Position numbers and translations under genes: made by a program. A stretch of 64,000 nt of DNA, from the NCBI RefSeq assembly GCF_000691525.1, contig NZ_JMDW01000008.1, positions 682,001 through 746,000 on the forward strand, read 5' to 3'. Source of the DNA: Mycolicibacterium neoaurum ATCC 25795 (GTDB taxonomy: Bacteria > Actinomycetota > Actinomycetes > Mycobacteriales > Mycobacteriaceae). The notes beneath the pieces were generated by a model. It did not search any database. It was not told the DNA's origin and worked only from the letters and a program-made list of their open reading frames with translations. Shown here one piece after another: positions 51,072 through 59,616 of this stretch (its first letter is position 1; each line of letters begins with the position of its first letter).

Positions 51072-52493
51072 ATGACCGTGCCTACCAGGATCGTGATCAT
51101 CGGCGGTGGACCGGCCGGCTACGAAGCTGCCCTGGTGGCGGCGGCGCGCGGCCCGGAGGCCGCCCAGGTCACCGTCGTCGACAGTGACGGCGTGGGTGGG
51201 GCGTGTGTGCTGTTCGACTGCGTGCCCTCCAAGACGTTCATCGCCTCGACCGGCGTGCGTACCGAGCTGCGGCGCGCCAACGGCCTCGGGTTCGACATCG
51301 CCATCGACGACGCGAAGATCTCGCTGGGCCAGATCCACAACCGGGTCAAGACGCTCGCCCGCTCGCAGTCGGCGGATATCGGTTCGCAGTTGCTCAGCAA
51401 CGGCGTCACCGTCGTCCAGGGCCGCGGCGAGCTGGTCGACGATGTCCCCGGGATGGCCCACCATCGGGTGAAGGTCACCACGCGCGACGGCAAGACCGGG
51501 GTGCTCAAGGCCGATGTGGTGCTGATCGCCACCGGCGCAACCCCGCGGGTGCTGCCCAATGCCCGGCCCGACGGCGAACGCATCCTGAACTGGCGCCAGC
51601 TCTACGACCTGACCGAGCTTCCCGAGCACCTGGTGATCGTCGGCTCAGGGGTCACCGGCGCCGAATTCTGCAGCGCCTACACCGAGCTCGGCGTCAAGGT
51701 GACGGTGGTGGCCAGCCGCGATCAGATCCTGCCCCACGAGGACTCCGACGCGGCCGCGGTGCTGGAGGAGGCCTTCGCCGAACGCGGTGTCCAGCTGGTG
51801 AAGAACGCCCGCGCCGACTCGGTGACCCGCACCGACACCGGTATCAAGGTTGCGATGGCCGACGGGCGCACCGTCGAGGGCAGTCACGCGCTGATGACGG
51901 TCGGCTCGGTGCCCAACACCAGCGGCCTCGGCCTGGAGCGGGTCGGCATCGAGCTGGGTCCCGGCAACTACCTCAAGGTCGACCGGGTCTCGCGCACCAC
52001 CGCACCGGGTATCTACGCCGCCGGTGACTGCACGGGCCTGTTGCCGCTGGCCTCGGTGGCCGCCATGCAGGGCCGCATCGCGATGTACCACGCACTCGGA
52101 GAGGGGGTGAACCCGATCCGGCTGCGCACCGTGGCCGCCGCGGTGTTCACCCGCCCGGAGATCGCGGCGGTCGGCGTCCCGCAGACCAAGATCGACAGCG
52201 GGGAGGTGCCCGCGCGCACGCTCATGCTGCCGCTGACCACCAATGCGCGGGCCAAGATGTCGCTGCTGCGCCGCGGTTTCGTCAAGATCTTCTGCCGGCC
52301 CGCGACCGGTGTGGTGATCGGCGGTGTGGTGGTCGCGCCGATCGCCTCCGAGCTGATCCTGCCGATCGCGCTTGCGGTACAGAACAACCTCACCGTCACC
52401 GACCTCGCACAAACCCTGTCGGTGTATCCGTCGCTGTCGGGCTCGATCGTCGAGGCGGCACGCCGGCTGATGGCCCACGACGATCTCGACTAA
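51072..52493 (+). CDS. lpdA: Flavoprotein disulfide-reductase family protein LpdA (quinone reductase type)
   Basis: FAD/NAD(P)H flavoprotein of 473 aa; GTG 51078 is an alternative start 2 codons in. FAD motif VIIGGGPAGYEAAL, disulfide region GGACVLFDCVPSK (CxxxxC retained), NAD(P) motif VIVGSGVTGAEF, and FAD end YAAGDCTGLLPLA. At the C-terminus the usual HPTxSE catalytic His/Glu is absent: the stretch reads VYPSLSGSIVEA. True dithiol/lipoamide chemistry is therefore unlikely, in line with the NAD(P)H:quinone reductase activity I recall for Rv3303c. It precedes glpD2 by 60 bp on the same strand. Confidence 0.93.
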   Translation: MTVPTRIVIIGGGPAGYEAALVAAARGPEAAQVTVVDSDGVGGACVLFDCVPSKTFIASTGVRTELRRANGLGFDIAIDDAKISLGQIHNRVKTLARSQSADIGSQLLSNGVTVVQGRGELVDDVPGMAHHRVKVTTRDGKTGVLKADVVLIATGATPRVLPNARPDGERILNWRQLYDLTELPEHLVIVGSGVTGAEFCSAYTELGVKVTVVASRDQILPHEDSDAAAVLEEAFAERGVQLVKNARADSVTRTDTGIKVAMADGRTVEGSHALMTVGSVPNTSGLGLERVGIELGPGNYLKVDRVSRTTAPGIYAAGDCTGLLPLASVAAMQGRIAMYHALGEGVNPIRLRTVAAAVFTRPEIAAVGVPQTKIDSGEVPARTLMLPLTTNARAKMSLLRRGFVKIFCRPATGVVIGGVVVAPIASELILPIALAVQNNLTVTDLAQTLSVYPSLSGSIVEAARRLMAHDDLD

Positions 52494-52553
52494 AGGTCAG
52501 TTCCTCGTCTCGACGGCCCACACCGGCCCGTCACGCAACGTAGGCTCGAGGGC

Positions 52554-54293
52554 GTGACTGACCCGATTTCTGGCAATGGTCAAGCTCAACTCGGTCCTGC
52601 CCAGCGCGCGACGGCCTGGGAACGACTCGGCAGCGAACAGTTCGACGTCGTCGTCATCGGCGGTGGCGTCGTCGGCGCCGGTGCCGCCCTGGACGCCGCG
52701 ACCCGTGGTCTGAGGGTGGCGCTGGTCGAGGCGCGCGATTACGCCTCGGGCACGTCGAGCCGCAGCTCCAAGATGTTCCACGGTGGCCTGCGCTACCTGG
52801 AGCAACTGGAGTTCGGCCTGGTGCGCGAGGCGCTGCACGAGCGCGAGCTCTCGCTGACGACCCTGGCCCCGCATCTGGTGAAACCGCTGCCATTCCTGTT
52901 CCCCCTCACCAAACGGCTGTGGGAGCGGCCCTATATCGCGGCAGGCATCTTTCTCTACGATCAGCTCGGTGGAGCGAAATCCGTTCCGGCGCAGAAACAT
53001 CTGCTCAAAGCCGGAGCGTTGCGGCTGGCCCCCGGCCTCAAGCGCAGCTCGCTGATCGGCGGCATCCGGTACTTCGACACCGTTGTCGACGATGCGCGCC
53101 ACACCATGATGGTGGCCCGCACCGCGGCCCATTACGGCGCGGTGGTGCGCACCTCGACCCAGGTCGTGGCACTGCTGCGCGAGGGTGACCGGGTGACCGG
53201 CGTGCGGGTGCGCGACTCGGAGAACGGCGCCGTCACCGAGGTGCACGGACATGTCGTGGTGAACGCGACCGGGGTGTGGACCGACGAGATCCAGGCTCTG
53301 AGCAAGGAGCGCGGACGGTTCCGGGTGCGCGCCTCCAAGGGTGTGCACATCGTGGTCCCGCGTGATCGCATCGTCAGCGAGGTGGCGATCATCCTGCGCA
53401 CCGAGAAGTCGGTGCTGTTCGTCATCCCGTGGGGCACCCACTGGATCATCGGGACCACCGATACCGACTGGAATCTCGACCTGGCCCACCCGGCGGCGAC
53501 GAAGGCCGATATCGACTACATCCTCGGTCACGTCAACTCGGTGTTGGCCACGCCGCTGACTCATGACGATATCGACGGTGTCTATGCCGGCCTGCGTCCG
53601 CTGTTGGCCGGTGAGAGCGAGTCGACCTCCAAGCTGTCCCGCGAACACGCCGTGGCGGTGCCCTCGCCGGGGCTGGTGGCCATTGCGGGCGGCAAGTACA
53701 CCACCTACCGGGTGATGGGCGCCGACGCCATCGATGCCGCAGCCGAATTCGTGCCGACCCGGGTGGCGCCGTCGATCACCGAGAAGGTGCCGCTGGTGGG
53801 CGCCGACGGCTACTTCGCACTGGTGAACCAGACCGAGCATGTGGGTGCCCATTACGATCTGCACCCTTACCGGGTCCGCCACCTGCTGGATCGTTACGGC
53901 TCGCTGATCAGTGAGGTTTTGACGATGGCGGACGGGAAACCCGAACTGCTCGAACCTATCACGGCCGCGCCGGTATACCTGAAGGTGGAGGCGGTCTACG
54001 CCGCGGCGGCCGAAGGCGCGCTGCACCTGGAGGACATCCTGGCCCGGCGGATGCGGATCTCGATCGAGTATCCGCACCGGGGTGTGGACTGTGCCCGTGA
54101 GGTCGCCGAAACCGTTGCCCCCGTGCTCGGTTGGAGCGAAGCGGACATCGATCGCGAGGTGGCGACCTATGTGGCGCGGGTGGAGGCCGAGGTGCGCTCG
54201 CAGACCCAACCGGACGACGAGTCCGCCGATGCCCTGCGAGCGGCGGCCCCCGAGGCGCGCGCGGAGATCCTGGAACCGGTGCCGCTTACTTGA
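52554..54293 (+). CDS. glpD2: Glycerol-3-phosphate dehydrogenase, FAD-dependent
   Basis: Membrane-associated flavoenzyme of 579 aa oxidising sn-glycerol-3-phosphate to dihydroxyacetone phosphate with electrons to quinone. Starts at GTG 52554. FAD fold VVVIGGGVVGAGAALDAA, then SSRSSKMFHGGLRYLE, the GlpD signature. IIGTTDTDWNLDL and AGGKYTTYRVMG in the middle and the C-terminal DAO_C helical domain (about 430-560) are intact. It follows lpdA, as in M. tuberculosis. Its stop overlaps the TTG start of the pseudouridine synthase. Confidence 0.96.
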   Translation: MTDPISGNGQAQLGPAQRATAWERLGSEQFDVVVIGGGVVGAGAALDAATRGLRVALVEARDYASGTSSRSSKMFHGGLRYLEQLEFGLVREALHERELSLTTLAPHLVKPLPFLFPLTKRLWERPYIAAGIFLYDQLGGAKSVPAQKHLLKAGALRLAPGLKRSSLIGGIRYFDTVVDDARHTMMVARTAAHYGAVVRTSTQVVALLREGDRVTGVRVRDSENGAVTEVHGHVVVNATGVWTDEIQALSKERGRFRVRASKGVHIVVPRDRIVSEVAIILRTEKSVLFVIPWGTHWIIGTTDTDWNLDLAHPAATKADIDYILGHVNSVLATPLTHDDIDGVYAGLRPLLAGESESTSKLSREHAVAVPSPGLVAIAGGKYTTYRVMGADAIDAAAEFVPTRVAPSITEKVPLVGADGYFALVNQTEHVGAHYDLHPYRVRHLLDRYGSLISEVLTMADGKPELLEPITAAPVYLKVEAVYAAAAEGALHLEDILARRMRISIEYPHRGVDCAREVAETVAPVLGWSEADIDREVATYVARVEAEVRSQTQPDDESADALRAAAPEARAEILEPVPLT

Positions 54294-55141
54294 GCACATC
54301 CGACCGGTACGCCGGGATCGGCCCGGCGCGGGTGCGGCTGCACGGCGGAAGATTGGTCGACGAGTTCGAGCGACGCTGGGGCGCGGGCGCCAAAGTAGTT
54401 GCCGGAGACGTGTTCTCGTCCGATGGTGTCCCTTACGACGAGAACTCGGTGCTTGCGGCGGGCGCGCACGTCTACCTCTACCGCGATCTGCCCGACGAGG
54501 TGACGGTGCCGTTCGACATGCCGATCCTGCACCACGACGACGATATCGTCGTCGTCGACAAACCCCACTTCCTGGCGACCATGCCCCGCGGTGGGCATGT
54601 CGTGCAGACCGCGTTGGTGCGGTTGCGCCGTGAGCTCGGCCTTGCCGAACTGAGCCCGGCGCATCGGCTCGACAGGCTGACAGCCGGCGTGCTGCTGTTC
54701 ACCGTCCGCCGCGAGGTGCGGGGTGCCTATCAGACGATGTTCGCCGACGGCCGCGTGCGCAAGACATATCTGGCGCGGGCCGCCGGAACCCCGACCGTCG
54801 CGCTTCCCGCGGTGCTGCGCAGCAGGATCACCAAGGTGCGCGGTCGCCTGCAGGCGTTCGAGGAGCCCGGCGAGCCGAACGCCGTGACCTATGCCGAGAG
54901 TCTGGGCGCCGGGCTGTACAAGCTGTGCCCACGCACCGGGCGGACCCATCAGTTGCGGGTGCAGATGAATTCGATGGGCGTGCCGATCGACAACGACCCG
55001 CTCTATCCGCACATCGTCGAGGTGCCGTCGGGCGATTTCTCGCGACCGCTGCAGTTGCTGGCCCGATGCCTGGAGTTCGACGACCCGCTCAGCGGTGCAT
55101 CCCGCCGGTTCGTCAGCCTGCGGGAGTTGTCAGTTCGCTAG
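54290..55141 (+). CDS. RluA-family pseudouridine synthase, Rv3300c-type
   Basis: RNA-modifying enzyme of 283 aa if started at TTG 54290, which overlaps the glpD2 stop (TTGA). The recalled M. tuberculosis homologue is about 20 residues longer, so the start is not certain. The catalytic Asp lies in AHRLDRLTAGVLLFT; IVVVDKPHFLATMP precedes it and RTGRTHQLRVQMNSMGVPI follows, both RluA-type. Isomerises specific uridines in rRNA or tRNA; the target site is unknown. The last 12 bp overlap the convergent methyltransferase gene. phoY1, expected nearby from the M. tuberculosis order, is absent. Confidence 0.9.
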   Translation: MSTSDRYAGIGPARVRLHGGRLVDEFERRWGAGAKVVAGDVFSSDGVPYDENSVLAAGAHVYLYRDLPDEVTVPFDMPILHHDDDIVVVDKPHFLATMPRGGHVVQTALVRLRRELGLAELSPAHRLDRLTAGVLLFTVRREVRGAYQTMFADGRVRKTYLARAAGTPTVALPAVLRSRITKVRGRLQAFEEPGEPNAVTYAESLGAGLYKLCPRTGRTHQLRVQMNSMGVPIDNDPLYPHIVEVPSGDFSRPLQLLARCLEFDDPLSGASRRFVSLRELSVR

Positions 55142-55897
55142 ACGGGTGAACTGGGCGATACCGCCGTAGTGCTCCAGCGAGTGGGTCTGCGCGAGCGGGT
55201 TCTCGTCGAAGAGGTACTCGACGTAGAGCTTCTTGATCTTCGCCGCGACATCGACCGGGATGTTGTCGATGACGGCCGCTTCCAGTCCTTCGATATCGAT
55301 CTTCAGGATGTCGATGTGCCCGTGCTTGTCGATGACATCGCGAAGCACCTGTTGTGATTCCACACAGGTCACGGTCAGCGAGTTGCCGAAGTGGGCGTTG
55401 ACGCCGCCGTAGCGCCCGGTCTCCTCGAACCCGAACTCGACCTCGCCTGCGGCCGCTCCCACCGCGACCTGCTGCAGGGTGTACCGATCCTCGAAGGGGC
55501 GCAGGTTCTCCTGTAGGCGCGTGACGTTCCGCGGCAGCGGCTCGAACAGATAGGTGTAGGCGTCCTTGCTGCGGGAAAGGAAGTATGCCGCCGAGATGCC
55601 GATATTGGAGCCGTAGTCGACGATGACGCGGTCGTCGGCATCGGCGTGGTAGTCCGACCGGCAGAAGATCTCGTTGACGGTGAGCAGGTCGTGCGACGAG
55701 TAAAGGCGTAGCTCGAGCCAGCCCATCGGGCTGCGCAGGCGCATCGTGGTGGGGTAGCTCCCGCCGCCGGTCAGATACTGCTTGAAGACCGCGATCGGAT
55801 GCTCGTAGACGCGGAACATGTTCCGGGCTGCGATGTAGTTCCGGCGATGCAGCACAGAACTGGCAATCTTGCCGGCCCCGCGTCCAGCGATCTGCAT
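55130..55897 (-). CDS. FkbM-family methyltransferase
   Basis: SAM-dependent methyltransferase of 255 aa. The SAM-binding motif is VIVDYGSNIGISAAYFL near residue 95, followed by YLFEPLPRNVTRLQENL and, late, ILKIDIEGLEAAVI with the acidic motif typical of FkbM. These enzymes usually O-methylate sugars or polyketide/lipid glycans, so a cell-envelope glycolipid is a reasonable substrate in a mycobacterium. It has no glycosyltransferase neighbour here. The upstream 204 bp (55898-56101) contain no gene. Confidence 0.85.
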   Translation of the reverse strand: MQIAGRGAGKIASSVLHRRNYIAARNMFRVYEHPIAVFKQYLTGGGSYPTTMRLRSPMGWLELRLYSSHDLLTVNEIFCRSDYHADADDRVIVDYGSNIGISAAYFLSRSKDAYTYLFEPLPRNVTRLQENLRPFEDRYTLQQVAVGAAAGEVEFGFEETGRYGGVNAHFGNSLTVTCVESQQVLRDVIDKHGHIDILKIDIEGLEAAVIDNIPVDVAAKIKKLYVEYLFDENPLAQTHSLEHYGGIAQFTRLAN

Positions 55898-55987
55898 TAC
55901 ACCTCCAGGTTCGCGGGCCCGCCCGATCGGCGCGGCACCCGGTTCGGATCGAGATTAGCTGCCGAAACAGATGTTCACAGCCTAGGT

Positions 55988-56039
55988 GCGCCCCTCGAAG
56001 GGGTCCGCGTAGAGCGTAGGCGACCGGTCCGAGGGGCGC
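55988..56039. repeat. 10-bp inverted repeat with nested hairpin in a 204-bp intergenic region
   Basis: GCGCCCCTCG (55988-55997) pairs with CGAGGGGCGC (56030-56039) over 32 nt. The left arm can alternatively fold locally as CCCCT-CGA-AGGGG (55991-56003). It lies between divergent FkbM and SDR genes; role unknown. The rest of 55898-56101 shows no open frame or motif I can support. Confidence 0.35.
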
Positions 56040-56101
56040 GCGGTCGGTTGCTGGGGTCCAGTTTCCCGCACGTCAGCGGGGCGATCTGATCTACTACTGG
56101 C

Positions 56102-56872
56102 GTGGATCGCGCAGCTTTTGACCGATTGTTCGACATGACTGATCGCACCGTGATTGTGACCGGGGGCACCCGCGGAATCGGTCTTGCGCTGGCCGAGGGG
56201 TTCGTGCTGGCCGGTGCCAGGGTGGTCGTCGCCAGCCGTAAACCGGAGGCCTGCGCGGCCGCTGCGGAGCATCTGCGCGGCCTCGGTGGGCAGGCCATCG
56301 GGGTGCCGACGCACATGGGTGACGTGGACGACCTGGGCGCCCTGGTGGAGGCGACGGTTGCCGAGTTCGGCGGCATCGATGTGGTGGTCAACAATGCCGC
56401 CAACGCGCTGGCCCAGCCGATCGGCCAGATGACGCCGGAGGCGTGGCAGAAGTCGTATGCGGTCAATCTGCAGGGACCGGTGTTCCTGGTGCAGCACGCA
56501 CTGCCGCATCTGCAGCGCAGTACGGCCGCGGCCGTCCTGAACATGGTCTCGGTCGGCGCGTTCATGTTCGCGCCGGCGTTGTCCATCTACGCATCGGGCA
56601 AGGCCGCGTTGATGTCGATGACCCGATCGATGGCCGCCGAGCTGGTGTCGGCCGGTATCCGGGTCAATGCCATCGCGCCCGGACCTGTGGACACCGACAT
56701 GATGCGCAACAACCCGCAGGAGGCCATCGATGCGATGACCAACGGGACCTTGTTGGGCAGGCTGGCATCCCCTGACGAGATGGTGGGGGCTGCGCTGCTG
56801 TTGTGTTCGGCGGCCGGCAGTTACATCACCGGGCAGGTCGTGATCGTCGACGGCGGCGGGACGCCCCGCTAA
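56102..56872 (+). CDS. SDR-family oxidoreductase
   Basis: Classical short-chain dehydrogenase of 256 aa from GTG 56102, with no obvious ribosome site upstream (possibly leaderless). Cofactor motif VTGGTRGIGLALA, NNAANAL, catalytic Ser in VSVGAF and YASGK (YxxxK) are complete, with the C-terminal GQVVIVDGG typical of FabG-like enzymes. It ends 4 bp inside the convergent enoyl-CoA hydratase gene. The substrate is probably a 3-hydroxyacyl or other alcohol, but nothing in the context settles it. Confidence 0.88.
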   Translation: MDRAAFDRLFDMTDRTVIVTGGTRGIGLALAEGFVLAGARVVVASRKPEACAAAAEHLRGLGGQAIGVPTHMGDVDDLGALVEATVAEFGGIDVVVNNAANALAQPIGQMTPEAWQKSYAVNLQGPVFLVQHALPHLQRSTAAAVLNMVSVGAFMFAPALSIYASGKAALMSMTRSMAAELVSAGIRVNAIAPGPVDTDMMRNNPQEAIDAMTNGTLLGRLASPDEMVGAALLLCSAAGSYITGQVVIVDGGGTPR

Positions 56873-57651
56873 CCCTGCTTGCGGGCGGCGAATGCATCGG
56901 TGAAAGCCTGCATCGCGCCGCTGCCGGCGGCCAGGATCTGGCTGCGGTTCTCGACCTGCAGCGCGGTTTCCAGGCAGCCCGCGTCGAGATTGGCCCATAG
57001 CACCTGTTTGGTCGATTCGAGGCCGAATGTGCCGAATCCGCACATGGTTTCGGCGATGTCGAGTGCTTCGGCCAGCGGGTCCGTCGCGATCCGGGACACC
57101 ATGCCCAGGCGCAGCGCCTCGGCGGCGTCGACGGTGCGCGCGGTCAGGATCAGGTCGAAGGCGGGGCCCGCACCGATGATGCGCGGCAACGTGTAACTGA
57201 CCCCGATATCGCAGCCGCCGAGGCCGAGCTTGATGAATTGGGTGCAAAAGCGCGCGGCCTCCGAGGCGACGCGGATGTCACTGGCCATGGCGAGGGCGAA
57301 CCCGCCGCCGTAGGCCGCGCCGTTGACCGCGGCGATCACGGGCTGGCGCAGCCGGTGCAGTTTGACCGTCAACGCGGCAATACGTTCCTGCCAGCGCATC
57401 CCCGCCCGCGGCTTCTCCAGTCCGTCCGAGACCGGTGGCGTGCTGCTGTCGGTGAGGTCCAGCCCCGAGCAGAATCCGCGACCGGCGCCGGTGAGCACCA
57501 CCACCCGGCAGTCGTTGTCCGCTGCGATCGTGTCCAGGGTGGCGTGCAGATCCTCGACGAGTTCGGGGGACAGCGCGTTGAGCTTGTCCGGCCTGTTCAG
57601 GGTCATGACGGCGATCTCGGGGCGTGGACGGGAGAGCTCGAGGGTCGGCAT
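56869..57651 (-). CDS. Enoyl-CoA hydratase/isomerase family protein (EchA)
   Basis: Crotonase-fold protein of 260 aa. Oxyanion-hole strands GRGFCSGLDL and NGAAYGGGFALAMA are clear. The two Glu residues of canonical hydratases are not in place: the corresponding stretches read FIKLGLGGCDIGVSYTLP, with an Asp in the second position. It may thus be an isomerase, hydrolase or a specialised EchA. It starts 9 bp after the TetR gene on the same strand, so the two form an operon divergent from the desaturase system. Confidence 0.88.
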   Translation of the reverse strand: MPTLELSRPRPEIAVMTLNRPDKLNALSPELVEDLHATLDTIAADNDCRVVVLTGAGRGFCSGLDLTDSSTPPVSDGLEKPRAGMRWQERIAALTVKLHRLRQPVIAAVNGAAYGGGFALAMASDIRVASEAARFCTQFIKLGLGGCDIGVSYTLPRIIGAGPAFDLILTARTVDAAEALRLGMVSRIATDPLAEALDIAETMCGFGTFGLESTKQVLWANLDAGCLETALQVENRSQILAAGSGAMQAFTDAFAARKQG

Positions 57652-57660
57652 GAGCCGACT

Positions 57661-58377
57661 CTAGGTGGTCGCGCTGTTCCAGCCCCGGACCCCGATGGTG
57701 ATCATCGACATCTGTTTGATGGCGGTCCGTTTGATCTCATCGAGCGCGGTCTGGTCGGCGGCGTCCTCGGCCAGTTCGGCGACCGAGATCATGGCGTTGA
57801 CGAACAGGCTGGCCAGGATGTTGAGATCCTCGCTGCTCCAGCCCTTGAGGCCGGGGAAGCGGGCCAGGTCGATGGCGAGCTCAGAGGTGAGCAGTCGGAG
57901 CTCGGTGCGAATGGCGTACCGCAGCACCGAGACTCCGCTCGAGCGTTCGCGGGTGATGAACCGCCAGTGCTCACGGCGTTCGCTGATGCTCGCGATCAGG
58001 ATCTCGGCCGACGAGTCGATGACGTGGTTGGGGTCGAGCTTGCCGGCCCGCGCGCCGCGCAGCATATCGCGCAGTGAGCGGAAGGACTCGTCGATGAGCA
58101 CCAGCCCGAGCGCTTCCATGGATTCGAAATGCCGGTAGAAGGCGGCGGGCACGATCCCGGCTTCGCGGGTCACCTCGCGCAGGCTCAGTGCGGTGAAGCT
58201 GTCCTGCTCCAGCAGGTGCAGGGCGGCGGCGACGATGGCTCGGCGGGTGACCTCTTTGCGCTCTTCGCGCGACAAGGTGTCCTTTGCCGGCCGGCTGGAC
58301 CGGCTCCGGCCGGAGCGGCCCGACCGGGACCTTGGCGTGTCGCTTTCCACAACCATCGAGCCTACAACTGTGCTCAT
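57661..58377 (-). CDS. TetR family regulator of the desaturase locus
   Basis: Regulator of 238 aa from ATG 58377 (MSTVVGSMVVESD). Later (58356) or earlier (58428) in-frame ATGs are possible. An Arg/Ser-rich N-terminal tail (about 12-35) precedes the HTH FTALSLREVTREAGIVPAAF. It is divergent from the electron-transfer reductase/desaturase operon and upstream of an EchA gene. Lipid-responsive TetR proteins commonly control such acyl-CoA desaturases in mycobacteria. GTACAT-GTTCACCG repeats in the shared promoter are the likely sites. Confidence 0.88.
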   Translation of the reverse strand: MSTVVGSMVVESDTPRSRSGRSGRSRSSRPAKDTLSREERKEVTRRAIVAAALHLLEQDSFTALSLREVTREAGIVPAAFYRHFESMEALGLVLIDESFRSLRDMLRGARAGKLDPNHVIDSSAEILIASISERREHWRFITRERSSGVSVLRYAIRTELRLLTSELAIDLARFPGLKGWSSEDLNILASLFVNAMISVAELAEDAADQTALDEIKRTAIKQMSMITIGVRGWNSATT

Positions 58378-58420
58378 CGGGCCGTGCCCGTCATTGCGTC
58401 TCCACTTGTTAGTGATTTGG

Positions 58421-58438
58421 GAGTACATGTGTTCACCG
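58421..58438. promoter_or_regulatory. TetR box copy 1 in the tetR/desaturase divergent region
   Basis: GAGTACATGTGTTCACCG, 16 of 18 bases identical to the copy at 58498-58515 and in the same orientation, 77 bp away. It lies 44 bp upstream of the TetR ATG. Confidence 0.5.
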
Positions 58439-58497
58439 TGTTATGGCCATCACAACCTGCAGATATTGGTTGACGGGACCGGCGGTACTGTTTCAGA

Positions 58498-58515
58498 GTG
58501 TACATATGTTCACCG
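58498..58515. promoter_or_regulatory. TetR box copy 2, overlapping the reductase start codon
   Basis: GTGTACATATGTTCACCG. Its first 16 bases are a near-perfect palindrome (GTGTACAT/ATGTTCAC, one mismatched pair). The ATG of the reductase at 58506 lies inside it, so occupancy would block transcription start or early elongation. A TTGACG -35-like hexamer lies at 58470-58475. Confidence 0.55.
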
Positions 58516-59573
58516 AAACGTTGACGCACAGGCTGCGGGACCGGGTGCTCCGCTCGCCGCTGCTGGATCTGTTGACCGGACCGCATGGTGTGGACCGGTA
58601 CACCGAGATCGTCGATCCGGTGTGGATCAAGGGCAATGCCCGCGCAAAGGTGGTGGCGGTACGCCGCCAGACGACCCGCAGCGTCACGCTGACGCTGGAA
58701 CCCAACCAGGCCTTCACCGGCTTTCGGGCGGGGCAGCACATCAACCTGTCGGTGGAGATCGACGGCCGCCGCCGGACCAGGCCGTACTCGCCGGCCAGCG
58801 CCGAGGGCAGCCGGCTCATCGAGCTGACCGTCGGCCTGCACGACGGCGGGCTGGTGTCGACCTACCTGTACGAGAACGCCAAGCCGGGCATGGTGGTCGG
58901 ACTGGACTCCGTCGGCGGTGACTTCACCATGCCGGCCCAGCGTCCCGAGCGCATCCTGTTCGTCTCCGGCGGCAGCGGTATCACCCCGGTGTTGTCGATG
59001 CTGCGCACCCTGAAGGCCGAAGGGTTCACCGGTGAGGCGGCCTTCATCCACTATGCGCGCTGCGAGCAGGACGCCTGCTATCGCGATGAGCTCGATCGGA
59101 TGCCCGGTGTGCGGGTACTGCACGGCTACACCCGAGACGATCAGGGCGCTGACCTCGACGGCCACTTCGCCGCCCACCACCTGTCGGCGGCTATGGCCGA
59201 ACCCGATGCCGTCTACGTGTGCGGTCCACCGGCGCTGGTCGAGGCCGTCCGGGAACTGCGTCCGGATGCGCGGTCCGAGAGTTTCGTCCCGCCGGTGTTC
59301 GCCGTTCCTGCCGAATCGACGGGCGGCACCATCAGTTTCACGACCAGCGGCGTCGAGGTCGCCGACAGCGGCCAGACGCTGCTCGAGCAGGCCGAGGCCG
59401 CCGGGCTGAACCCCGAGAGCGGCTGCCGGATGGGCATCTGCTTCAGCTGCACTCGACCCAAAACCCGCGGCGCGGTGCGCAATCTGCTCAACGGAACGGT
59501 ATCCACCGACGATTGTGAAGACATCCGGATCTGCGTCAGCGCCCCGGTCGGCGATGTCGCCATCGACCTCTGA
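58506..59573 (+). CDS. Ferredoxin-NADP-reductase-type electron donor to the acyl desaturase
   Basis: Protein of 355 aa from ATG 58506 (MFTETLTHRLRDRVL); an in-frame ATG at 58443 would add 21 residues. Order: FAD-binding barrel with RPYSPAS, NAD(P)-binding domain with FVSGGSGITPVLSML and CGPPALVEAV, then a C-terminal plant-type [2Fe-2S] domain with CRMGICFSC and a final IRIC cysteine. This is the Rv3230c-type reductase that passes electrons to a DesA3-type desaturase, and the desaturase gene follows 43 bp later. Confidence 0.92.
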   Translation: MFTETLTHRLRDRVLRSPLLDLLTGPHGVDRYTEIVDPVWIKGNARAKVVAVRRQTTRSVTLTLEPNQAFTGFRAGQHINLSVEIDGRRRTRPYSPASAEGSRLIELTVGLHDGGLVSTYLYENAKPGMVVGLDSVGGDFTMPAQRPERILFVSGGSGITPVLSMLRTLKAEGFTGEAAFIHYARCEQDACYRDELDRMPGVRVLHGYTRDDQGADLDGHFAAHHLSAAMAEPDAVYVCGPPALVEAVRELRPDARSESFVPPVFAVPAESTGGTISFTTSGVEVADSGQTLLEQAEAAGLNPESGCRMGICFSCTRPKTRGAVRNLLNGTVSTDDCEDIRICVSAPVGDVAIDL

Positions 59574-59616
59574 ACACCTGAATCCCTGAAGTTTTCGAGA
59601 AACGAAAGGCAATGTC

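Noticed and set aside
52497..54299. 600-codon open frame antisense to glpD2
   Set aside because: It mirrors glpD2 codon for codon, has His/Arg/Gly-rich composition without motifs, and is explained by GC-rich third positions. Similar antisense frames over add, the Rv3311-type gene and 35020-36774 were rejected for the same reason.
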